A DNA stretch of 64,000 nt from positions 1,063,710 through 1,127,709 of the forward strand of contig CACRXP010000141.1 in NCBI GenBank assembly GCA_902702965.1, read 5' to 3'. This DNA is from Spirometra erinaceieuropaei (lineage: Eukaryota > Platyhelminthes > Cestoda > Diphyllobothriidea > Diphyllobothriidae). This document shows, one piece after another, positions 55,855-64,000 of this stretch (positions are counted from its first letter, which is position 1; every line of letters begins with the position of its first letter). Below the pieces are notes generated by a model. It ran no database searches, was not told the DNA's origin, and was given only the letters and a program-made list of their open reading frames with translations. Made by a program: the position numbers and the translations under genes.

Positions 55855-57458
55855 CACTCCGAGTGACCGATCTCAAGAAATGTTGGCCAAAATTCTGAAA
55901 TGCGTTTTCGATTACGAAGGAGTACTTAGGTGGCGTCGTAGGAAGAATTATCATGCAGCATAATTCCCTGGTATTACAGACTCGCCAGGATGTTGGCTTC
56001 TGAATGCCCTTCATTTCGACCTCCTGTAAATCCTGAGGCGAGGATTTGTGCAGATCGATAAAGAGCTGTTCGAAAAAAACCTACGGGGCATTCGTCCGGT
56101 CTCACTTAGAGTATGCAGTCCAGGCCTGGCGACCGTGGTTGTAGAAAGACTATCAACGACTGGAAAAAGTGCAGGCGATGGCTACGAAGATGGTTAAGAA
56201 TCTGCCTTACGAAACCAGGCCGACCGAACTAAATCTGTTTCCTCTCAATTTCAGGCAATTGCGCGGCGATCTCATTCAAACCTACAGGATTGTCAGAGGC
56301 CGTGAGTGTGCCCTAGACTTTGGTGAATTCTTCGAATTGGCCGGGACAGACCGTCTGCGTGGTCATCCCTTTAAACTGTAGAGGAAGCTGGCTAATTCGG
56401 ACGTCCGACAGAACGTCTTCTCTCACAGGGTCATCGGGGCATGGAACGGACTGCCTGATGCGGTGGTTCTTTCCGAAAGTGTTGAATCCTTTAAATGTAC
56501 ACTAGATGTTCATTTGTTGAGAAAGTACTGTACATATAATAATGATTGTTTTAGCGGCGGCAGTTTGCGCCTGGCTCACACTTACCACTAACTTTTGAAT
56601 TTCCGCATTTGTTGATGTAATTGCTGATTTTATTGCTGTTTATCGATATGAATATGGAGCTCAAGGGCGAAAGCCTCGTTACCATAATAAACCGATTTAA
56701 AAACGGCACTCTGTAAAAAATTGCTACTTGAGTGGCACGCATTTTTCGCATTCATTTTTGATGCTCTTTTACATATATTTTCTAGAAAACATGCACGAAA
56801 ATATACCTTCTTTTAAGCATTTGGTAGAGAATCCGTCGTCTTCAGATTTTATGCTCGAAGGGAGGGTATATTCAGGTTTTGAAAAAGTTTTGCCATTCCC
56901 GAATAATTTTGAGCCTGATCAGCCGTTGCGTTAGCGTTTACCGGTTTCAGCCTACAATGTGTATATTTTCCGCGTACGGAAAATTCCTCTGTGCCTTTAA
57001 GAATATGCCGTATAGAGTTAATAAAATATTGCAATGGATACGGACTTTGTTGTACACTTCGTGGGGAGCATTAATAAACTCACAGGTACGATGCTATATA
57101 AATGGAAATCACACGGTCTTAAAAAGCTCATAACTAGAAACTTTTCAAAAACCAAAAGGCACTGTTTCTTCGAGAACAAAATGTGAGCACAATGTTATTT
57201 TTCGTCAAATGAGTAAAAGAAAACATATTTTGCGATGCTTTCTATGAAATATGTTTGAATTTAAAAGGTCCTCGAAAATCGAGGCGAAAAATATGTGCTA
57301 CTTAAGTAGCCATTTTTTACAGAGTGCCGTTTTTGCAGGAGGTCGAAATGCAGTGCATTCAGAAGCCAACATCTTGGCGAGTCTGAAATACCGTGGGATT
57401 CAGCCGCGGGATAATTTTTCGTACGATTCCAGCATTTCATGAGACCGGCCACTCACTA
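55855..57458. mobile_element. MITE-B carrying a LINE insertion
   Basis: Left end GAGTGACCGATCTCAAG (first bases decayed), right end CATGAGACCGGCCACTCACTA. At 56030 the left arm stops after CTCCTGTAAA and resumes at 56699 with AACGGCACTCTGTAAAAAAT. The gap holds a CR1-like LINE end. Confidence 0.8.
56030..56698 (+). pseudogene. CR1-like LINE reverse transcriptase C-terminus
   Basis: One reading frame encodes FVRSHLEYAVQAWRPWL, then a stop, then KDYQRLEKVQAMATKMVKNL, LFPLNFRQLRGDLIQTYRIV and a second stop after GHPFKL. It continues with RKLANSDVRQNVFSHRVI, GAWNGLPDAVVLSESVESFK. This is the typical C-terminal thumb and tail of CR1/jockey-type reverse transcriptases (the RRLRGD...TY block and the SHRV...WN.LP block). 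Only the last part of the protein plus about 170 bp of 3' untranslated DNA is present, so it is a 5'-truncated copy that landed in a MITE-B. Two in-frame stops make it dead. Confidence 0.85.
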
Positions 57459-58185
57459 TATATCGGATTACAGTAAAACTGGCTTGCAACCCACATGAGC
57501 GAGAACGACTCAGAGGCCGCATTAAGATGCAGTCACTGAAGCCTGACCCGTACTTCCGGGAAGAACCGAGCTACCCCCCTAAGTTCGAAGTCACTACTCT
57601 TTGCGCGCGTTAGTGGATCCAAGTGCGTCAGATTTATCATGGTGGGGAAAATGTGCTGAGGATGGATTCTCCGGTATCGGCCCCATTCTATCTTGCCTCT
57701 CCCTTGTACAGGCTGACGGTCGGAGCCTGTCAAGCAGCCGGTGATGGCTGACAGAGTTAGACGTGTGCTACACATACCATCCGGTACCCACTTGATAGAT
57801 CAGGTTTCACTGAATGACAAGTTTCCCACGCAGACCTACATATGTGCATGTTCACACGCATGCGACGTTTCGCCCACCCGTACTGAAAAGGTGGATTGCA
57901 TGTATGTCGCAGGAGTGGAGTGAGATGTGTTGCGGAGTGTGCGTGTGTGGGCAGGGGGGGGGGGGAGTTGGGTTGTTGTGACCTGGAAGACTACCGACCA
58001 AGGGGATAACTCGGTCCTCCTCACAGGACGGAGAATCAGGCTGCAGTGGCTTCTTCTGGATGTGGTTCCCGTGACACGCTCACTCAGATGGGTTCCAAGT
58101 CGTTCCTGTGAAAACCCGATCAATCGTGTGAATGTCGGGTCACGTGTGTTGTACGTGTAGACGATATGTTTGGCATTGGCAGTCA
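57459..58185. repeat. F6 repeat and unassigned sequence
   Basis: 57600-57730 relates to the F6 block (AAGTGCGTCAGATTTATCATG). 58080-58160, reversed, has ACACGTACAACACACGTGACC as in the 12.3-kb copy. G run at 57953-57965. Confidence 0.4.
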
Positions 58186-58189
58186 CTGT

Positions 58190-58390
58190 GTCCGAGTCCA
58201 CATCGGGTAGTCTTGGCACCCTCCTGCCATCAGAGCCCGGCAAGTGAGGGAGGAGAAAGTGCGGCAGTTACCGCACAAGTCTGTCCCGAACATAAACTGA
58301 TTCACGCGTAAACCACCGTTCTGCGTCCGCATGTTGCGATGCAAACAGTGCGCATCGTCCGCGATGGTCAAACCGTCGGGAGATGTTGTT
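58190..58390 (-). mobile_element. S3 repeat copy
   Basis: GAGGGAGGAGAAAGTGCGGC, then AACTGATTCACGCGTAAACC and CGATGGTCAAACCGTC match the S3 head in reverse. Confidence 0.5.
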
Positions 58391-58394
58391 TTGC

Positions 58395-58795
58395 CAATGG
58401 AAACGAAGAGACTAGTCCCGGGAAGCAGTCTTGAAGAAGGAGACACGATCGCTGGGACAAGAGCTTTATTAGCTTGACGTTTCGGATTCCTTCACGAACC
58501 CATAATCAGAGACAAAGCAGACACGGGTGGGTTCATCCATAAGGGGCTGCAGTATTTATAGGATGCAGTAGACATGCTACCGCATACCTATGAACATTCA
58601 CGGTCCCCCCCCCGCCCCCTTCATCAGGGATCGTTGCACTTGGTGTGCTGACTGTTTGCTGGTCGACATTCGCGTTGTTAACTGAAGCAATTTCATCACG
58701 TGTGTTGGATGTTGGTGTGATGATTTCTCGACCATCTGACGCGCTGACCCTGGTGTTGGGGAAAGTGTTTACCTTCTTCAAGATGTTGTTTTGTT
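58395..58795 (-). mobile_element. HHR-2 terminus with long adjoining block
   Basis: In its own direction it ends GTCTCTGATTATGGGTTCG, GGAATCCGAAACGTCAAGC, AATAAAGCTCTTGTCCC. The catalytic box has one changed base (CTGATTA). Before it, an 82-codon frame (58533-58781) crosses a C run. The same non-ribozyme block stands next to the 42.9-kb pair. It might be the tail of a Penelope-type ORF, but I see no catalytic motif. Confidence 0.6.
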
Positions 58796-58799
58796 CCTT

Positions 58800-59098
58800 T
58801 TTTAATTTCCTCAGAGATTAACTGCTAACTTGGAGTAAGTCAGTTTGAGCTAAGGTTTAAAGGCATAGACCGAAATTTGGCGTATGAATGCTCGGGCCGA
58901 TGTCCATCAACCACAGCGGGATAACCGCGTCATATTCATTAACTACCGAAAAGCAGCAAGTAGTATATATTGAGGTCACAGGATACCAAACTAGCAGCAC
59001 AGGTACTAACTAAAGGCCCAAACACGTGTTTCGCTGATATTCTGCCACTGCATAGCGCAGCTTCGAGGGGTTCGACTTATAAGAATATCGGTGAGATA
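58800..59098 (-). repeat. HHR-1 repeat, long decayed copy with head-to-head junction
   Basis: On the minus strand: box region decayed (TTATAAG), GTCGAACCCCTCG, inner hairpin, AATATCAGCGAAACACGTG, then TTGGGCCTTTAGTTAGTACC, and further on GACGCGGTTATCCCGCTGTG and TTACTCCAAGTTAGCAG, as in the 37-kb array. At 59083-59098 AGAATATCGGTGAGATA belongs to a plus-strand copy that continues at 60096. Confidence 0.6.
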
Positions 59099-60093
59099 CA
59101 GTGCGTGACCGATCTCATGAAATGTTGGCCAAAATTCTGGAATTCGTTTCCGATTAGGAGGGATTACTTAAGTGGGGTTGTTATTATTGATTATGATGAA
59201 GCATAACCCTATAACATTTTGGACTTGCCAGGATGTCGGCTTTTGAATGTACTTCTTTTTGACCTCCTGTAAAAACCACACACGGTAAAAAATGACTACT
59301 TATGTAGCATGCATTTTTCCTATTGATTTTCGATAGCCTTATAAATTCAAATACATTTTACAGAAAAAATGCACAAAAATATGCTTTCTTTTGCTCATTT
59401 GGTGGGAAATCACATTGTCTTTATATTGTATGCCCGAAGAAAGTGTGTACTTAGGTTTTAAAAAAGTTTCCTACTTTCCAAATAATTTTCAGCCTGGTCT
59501 GACGTTGCATCAGCGTTTAGCAATTTTAGTCTACAAGGTGCATGCATTCCGCGTAAGGAAAACCATATATTCGTCTATGCCTTTAAGAAGGTACCACATA
59601 GAGCTCATGAAATGTTGTAATGGATCCGGATCGTGCTGTACATTTCATGAGGAGCATTAGTAAACGGACATGTGCGGTCTTGCATGCATGGACATCGCAC
59701 GGTCTTAAAAATCTCATAAATAGAAACTTTTGTAAAACCTAAATATACACTTTCTTCGGACATTAAATACGAAGACAATGTGATTTCCCACCAAATGAGC
59801 AAAAGAAAGCATATTTTTGTGTATCTTTTCTGTAAAATGTATTTGCATTTGTAAGGCTATCGGAAGCCAATAGGAAAAATGCATGCTGCATAAGTAGTCA
59901 TTTTTTACCGAGTGTGGTTTCTGCAGGAGGCCAAAAAGAAGTGCATTCAATAGCCGACATCCTGGCGAGTCCGAAATATTATAGGGTTCTGCTGCATGAT
60001 AATCAGTATAACAACCCCACTTAAATAATCCTTCCTAATCGGAAACGTATTCCAGAATCTTGGCCAACAGTTCTTGAGATCAGTCACGCACTG
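59099..60093. mobile_element. MITE-B, complete, inserted in an HHR-1 copy
   Basis: Flanked by TA (59097-59098 and 60094-60095). Ends CAGTGCGTGACCGATCTCATG and GAGATCAGTCACGCACTG. The arms are inverted repeats (CTTATGTAGCATGCATTTTT against AAAAATGCATGCTGCATAAG). The core has GCATGCATGGACATCGCACG. The TA target lies within stem III of a hammerhead motif. Confidence 0.88.
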
Positions 60094-60095
60094 TA

Positions 60096-60300
60096 CGTGT
60101 CTGGGCTTTTGGCTAGTGCCTGTGCTGTAAGCATGGTATCCTGCAACCCCAGATGCTGTTTTCCTGAGGAAATTCTTGGATGCGGTTGCCGAATGGACAA
60201 CGGAGATGAGAGTGACGGGTCTGGTATGAAATAGTCGAAAGTGATGCCTGATGTGAAGGTGCGATCGCACCAAGCAACATTAAACCGATTCAATCAATAG
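60096..60300 (+). repeat. HHR-1 repeat, 3' part
   Basis: CGTGTCTGGGCTTTTGGCTAG continues the ribozyme half that ends at 59098. Beyond GTGCTGTAAGCATGG the sequence is unassigned. Confidence 0.6.
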
Positions 60301-60480
60301 TCGAGCTACTGGCTCAAGCGGACAAATGTAACATTCTGTGGGTCGACAGATCCAGGTCTTAAAACTTCAGGATTTACCAGGTTAATGGCCTATCATTACA
60401 AACAGCGAGCACTCAGCAAGGTTCGGCCGATGGGTCACAACATCACTTAAACCCCCGCTTCAGTGCTCAAAGACAGTCAA
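60301..60480. other. Unassigned stretch
   Basis: Nothing recognised. Confidence 0.3.
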
Positions 60481-60700
60481 GTCCGCAATGTCAGCCCTGT
60501 AGTTGGCCAAGAGGGATATCACAGCGTCTGATGAAGGCTGTTTCACTGGCCTTTGAAACCCTTGTACGGTCGCAATTGGATTTCGCCATTTAAGCCTGGA
60601 GACACTGGCACATTAAGGGCCATAGTGTCCTCTAGAAAGTCCAAAGGCATGCAGCCAAACTAGACAAAGTACAGGGCTCACTACCATAAGAACCACGGTT
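60481..60700 (+). pseudogene. CR1-like LINE reverse transcriptase fragment
   Basis: The frame starting at about 60561 encodes LVRSQLDFAI, stop, AWRHWHIKGHSVL, stop, KVQRHAAKLDKVQG. This is the same region as FVRSHLEYAVQAWRPWL in the copy at 56030. Upstream (about 60481-60560) AALxEGCF-type residues can be seen in a shifted frame. Strongly decayed. Confidence 0.65.
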
Positions 60701-62432
60701 GTTTAATTTCCATCTTTTTTCATTAATTTACAGAAAACTGCTAGGTGATTGGATATAAATGGTCCACATTGTGTGAAGTCAGGACTGCTGCCTTGTTCTC
60801 GGTGATTCTTTTGAGTTGACAAACACAACGAACGTGATAGGATATCCACTCAAATTACATGTGACTGGGGCGGGGCCGGACATGCAATAGTTCTTCTCCA
60901 ACGGAGTGGTTTAAGCACCGTAGTAGTAAACTATATCGAGTAGATATCTATTAGATATCGACTAATCGAGATACTACGCCGACGGCAAAAATGAGGCTTA
61001 ATACGGTGCGCTTGAAATCTTTTGCTTAAACCAACACCCCTTTCTACCCTCATTCATTCCTTTTCGTGTGTTTAATCCCCCCCCCCTCCCCTATTACCCA
61101 GAGCTACTTTGGAGGCGGTTATTGTGGAATAATTATATTTAAAATTAAAATAACTAGACATGTACAGTGCTTTGCCGAATCCCTTCCGTGATCGCTGTGT
61201 CGACGGAGGCCGGCAATCAGTAGAAGCGCCTGCGATGTTGTCTACAAGTTGGAACTGGTTCTTGATAAACGGCAATCAGTTTACAACTGTGTTCTCTGTT
61301 AACTTGCGTCTTTCGTTTCCTTTAGACCTGGCTGTCCAGCGACCTTTTCAGGCGCTTGGTAAACGCAGACTCAAGGTCTGATATCCTTACGCTGCTGCTT
61401 GTGTTCCATGCGATGAAGACCTCTGAATATCATAGGGTTGGGCAAGTAATGACAGCCATACCAACTGCAACCTCATATTGTTTGGATCCGCTGCGGCTTT
61501 CTTTTGCTTTTCTTCCCCTGAAATCGACATATGCATGGAATGCTACGCCTGTGAATGTTGTTATGCATACCTTTATAGACCCTTTGAAGAGGAAACTGAG
61601 TCACGAATAGCATCGCACACTGTAAAACCCCCAGAGCATAAATAATTTGGACCCCGTTTCCGGTCGACATGGTCTTGTCGCCGTGTGCTAACCGTTAATT
61701 TCCGTTTAACACGCTACTGTACGCGCCACTGTAGCGTCTATTTGCGAAGCTTATTTTCCGTCTCCACCCTGCTGTACAAAACCACTGACATACAATGACA
61801 CTTGATGACGACTGAAATCGTACAACCTTTTCAGTAGCGTACGTATACTCGACTCAAGCCTCAACTCGTGTACATCGACTTGTCGATGCTGCTAACACTT
61901 GGAGTGGGTCGTGTTTCTGCAAGGTTTTGAGGTTTTTTCTGCACGCCATCGATATCGATTTTCTTGTTTTTTGATATACCTTTGACGGTTGTAACAAAAA
62001 GGGAGTTCGAAGGCATGTAAATAAATTTCCCTTAAATAAAATTAAGTGGGGTGTAAAAAGAGTTATTTCGAGAAAATGATGGGAAAACTGGGTATCCCTG
62101 ATAGCATTCTACTCGCCCATGGGCTAGCCCGGTCGTCTGGTCGCGGGCTAGTTTTGCGATTGACTGGATTTTCTCAGAAATCTTAGCGGACACTGTCCAC
62201 ACGGGGACAGTTAGACACGCCCATTCGCGCGAGTTGAGGGCGTTGTAGCCCGGGGCGATTTAAGTCGCCAGACAGGCGCATCTCACACTGCAGTGAATGA
62301 CCCTCCGAAGGCTTCCACACGGACAACGCAGAACCGGAAGTTATAGTGAAAATGTAAGAAAAAATACATGTTTCAAAGGAGGATCCACCGGTGGCATGGC
62401 AAGAAACGTTTTAATGGCGAGTACGAAAATCC
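60701..62432. other. Low-repeat stretch, no gene recognised
   Basis: 60940-60975 has overlapping near-palindromes built on TAGATATC and ATATCGA. C run at 61077-61086. Frames of 73 and 84 codons (61160-61381, 61356-61610) have no domain. 62100-62300 is GC-richer and unique-looking, which could suit a promoter, but no motif supports this. Confidence 0.35.
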
Positions 62433-62505
62433 TGCTTCCGCCCGGTTTCGAACCGGGGACCTTCCGCGTGTGAGGCGGACGTGATAACCACTACACCACA
62501 GAAGC
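62433..62505 (-). tRNA. tRNA-Val (anticodon CAC)
   Basis: A complete 73-nt cloverleaf on the minus strand. Acceptor GCTTCTG pairs with CGGAAGC, with one G-T pair, before discriminator A. The D-arm is GTGTAGTGGTTATCAC (A-box), the anticodon stem TCCGC/GCGGA, loop CTCACAC with CAC at positions 34-36. The T-arm is CCCGGTTCGAAACCGGG (B-box). It matches the well-known animal tRNA-Val pattern, reads GUG codons and has no intron. About five bases past its 3' end a TTTT on the minus strand can stop RNA polymerase III. Unlike the SINE modules, all stems pair, so I take it as a working gene. Confidence 0.95.
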
Positions 62506-62739
62506 GGACACACCGCGCTCTTACTTTCTAGCCCACTTACGACTCGTATTTAATTTTTCTTTCACACTGCCATTACGGTTGTGCATATGGGGAGCTCCAG
62601 AGTAAATCCACCGTTTGAAAACGCAGTTCTTCGTAATCTCTGTAAGTCCCTACGGGTAAATAAGACTCGCGCCACGGCCTAATACTCACGGGATAGTGGA
62701 TAAGCATAGTGGACGAATAGGAGGCCAGTCGGGTTGCCG

Positions 62740-62765
62740 GGAGCCTTCGTGGATCGTAAGGCTCC
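62740..62765. other. Perfect hairpin
   Basis: GGAGCCTT and AAGGCTCC form an 8-bp stem with a 10-base loop. No link to a gene is visible. Confidence 0.5.
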
Positions 62766-62947
62766 CTTCACGTGAGATGATGCGTTGCCGACATTTACGC
62801 CTGTATATTGTTCCACTATCCACTCCTCCACACAACAGACTCGTTTCGCTCTTACATATGGCGGACGAATAAGAATATCCGGGGGTCTTCAAGTACCTTT
62901 GGAGGACAATCAGATGCCTGTTAGTTCTTATGTTGTCGGGTTGCATA

Positions 62948-63094
62948 CGAAGGTGCATAAACCTGCGATACAGGGTTAATTTCTTAGGACATGTTGTATC
63001 CGGATGCGTGATTGAGACAAACAAAGATATGGTTGGAGAAGTCCATGACGGGCCAACTCCAAATAACATATCGGTCCTTAAGCCACTTTATTAA
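62948..63094 (+). pseudogene. Gypsy-like LTR retrotransposon pol fragment
   Basis: The frame encodes RVNFLGHVVSGCVIETNKDM, then VGEVHDGPTPNNISVLKPLY and a stop at 63092-63094. This is the junction between reverse transcriptase and RNase H in Ty3/Gypsy pol: FLGHVVS, then an I-x-T-(N/D)-K-x-x-V segment, then a W-P-T-P-x-N segment. Here the usual Trp before PTP is Gly. The rest of pol, gag and LTRs are not visible. It is a short, dead relic. Confidence 0.75.
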
Positions 63095-63281
63095 GGGAAT
63101 AGTACTTTAGATCTTTAATACCTGAAAATAGTGATAGAGACGATTTTGACACCAACTATTCTGGAAGCTTCACTGTCAAGAGTATGTCTGAGCCAGGCTC
63201 AAACCACCACCACTTGCACAATCTTAATTGTACGTATAGTAGTTTCTCAGCAAATGAGTACCTAGTTTGCATTTAAAAATG

Positions 63282-63999
63282 TCATCGCTTCTTAAAGAAC
63301 CGACGTACAAGGGAGTTTGTTCCATCTCCCAACGACCCTCTTCGAAAAGGCGTTTCGTCGGCCGCCCGTGTGGACCGACTTCCTCTGCAGTTCAAGGGAA
63401 TTGCCATACAGACAGTCTGTCCCAGCCAATTCAAAGACTTCATCAAACTCTCGGTAAACTCGCGACCCCTGGCAATCTGGTAGGTTTGAATGAAGTTAAT
63501 GCGCAGTCGCCTGTAATTGAGGGGAAACAAATTAAGTTCATTCAGTCTGGCTTCGTAAGGCAGATGATTAAGATTCTTTCCTATGTTCATAGTCCTCGCT
63601 TAAACTCTTCTCACTTGTTGATAATCCTTCTTAAACCACGAACGCAGGTCTGGACGACATAATCCGAGTGAGACCGTAGGAATTCCCGTAGGTTTTTCCG
63701 AACAGTTCCTTATCAGTCTGCACAAATCCTCGTCTCAGAGCAAATAACACCTGTGTCGCGCGTTTATCTGTCTTTGGACACCGTAATGGTGGTTTAGGTG
63801 AGGTTATCAGAAAACTGGTGTCCCTCTGTTCCTCAACATTTGAAAGAGGCTGTCCATCAAGGAGATATCCGAAGTAACCACCCTCCTCACTGGTCCCTCG
63901 GGCGCAGAGTCTCAGGACTATACACTCATTAACGTTAAAATGTAAGATCCAACGGACAGACCAGCTTCTGGGCTGCCTGAGAATCTCTTGAAGTGCGTG
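63282..63999 (-). pseudogene. CR1-like LINE reverse transcriptase, C-terminal half
   Basis: The frame enters from the window edge at 63999 and stays open to a TAA at 63631-63633. It encodes SWSVRWILHFNVNECIVLRL, then YLLDGQPLSNVEEQRD, then VLFALRRGFVQTDKELFGKT. These are the RT blocks after the catalytic box in CR1-type elements: the WLLxFNxxKC segment, the G-x-PL-x-x-V-x-x-x-x-DLG segment and the RRGF segment. A frameshift near 63660 is followed by a second frame (63282-63590) with NHLPYEARLNELNLFPLNYR and RLRINFIQTYQIARGRE. It is homologous to the copy at 56030, which lacks this upstream part. The remainder lies outside the window. Confidence 0.85.
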
Positions 64000-64000
64000 C

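Noticed and set aside
60940..60975. Palindromic cluster around TAGATATC as a regulatory site
   Set aside because: Imperfect, AT-rich and without copies or a nearby gene; could be chance.
1..64000. CRISPR array, operons or prophage
   Set aside because: No regularly spaced identical short repeats and no dense gene strings; the sequence is eukaryotic in character.

Overview
The window looks like a repeat-packed intergenic or heterochromatic stretch of an animal nuclear genome, most likely a flatworm and probably a diphyllobothriid-type tapeworm. That placement is inference. It rests on the style of the decayed non-LTR reverse transcriptases, hammerhead-ribozyme repeats, TTAGGG-like tracts and many tRNA-derived SINEs. 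There are no operons, no convincing multi-exon host gene and no prokaryotic signals. The only gene I regard as intact is a tRNA-Val(CAC) at 62433-62505 (minus). Nearly every short ORF lies inside a repeat or a low-complexity tract.

Most of the DNA belongs to a few dispersed families (names are mine). (1) Three related TA-flanked inverted-repeat elements whose ends start CAGT: MITE-A (ends CAGTAGGTGGGC, about 1 kb fold-back), MITE-B (ends CAGTGCGTGACC, about 1 kb fold-back) and MITE-C (ends CAGTACGTGACC, about 1.8 kb without nested DNA). None carries a transposase. (2) S1, a tRNA-like SINE, often in head-to-head pairs. (3) S2, a tRNA-Arg(TCT)-like SINE, often in clusters. (4) S3, a repeat with a CAA-rich tract. 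(5) HHR-1, a repeat holding a hammerhead-ribozyme motif with an extended stem II. (6) HHR-2, a second hammerhead-like repeat resembling the ends of Penelope-like elements. (7) A terminal-inverted-repeat element with degenerate telomere-like repeats inside. (8) Remnants of RTE-like and CR1-like LINEs and one Gypsy-like pol fragment.

Layout: 0.4-3.9 kb holds S1, S2, a MITE-A half, a telomere-like TIR element and S3. 4.9-7.2 kb is a 1.19-kb tandem duplication of MITE-A plus flank. 7.7-8.6 kb is an RTE-like reverse transcriptase pseudogene. 8.6-12.6 kb is SINE and repeat debris. 12.7-26.0 kb is dominated by MITE-A/B/C, some nested. 26.8-47.6 kb mixes S1, S2, S3, HHR-1, HHR-2 and microsatellites. 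47.6-60.1 kb is again MITE-rich with clear nesting. 60.4-64 kb has LINE and Gypsy remnants and the tRNA-Val gene.

The best candidates for new biology are the hammerhead-bearing repeats. The copy at 37275-37358 keeps the full catalytic core, and its flanks repeat at about 229 bp, as in retrozymes and Penelope-like elements. Several insertion histories can be read directly, including a 160-bp S1 SINE with a perfect 12-bp target duplication inside a MITE-A, which itself sits in an older repeat.
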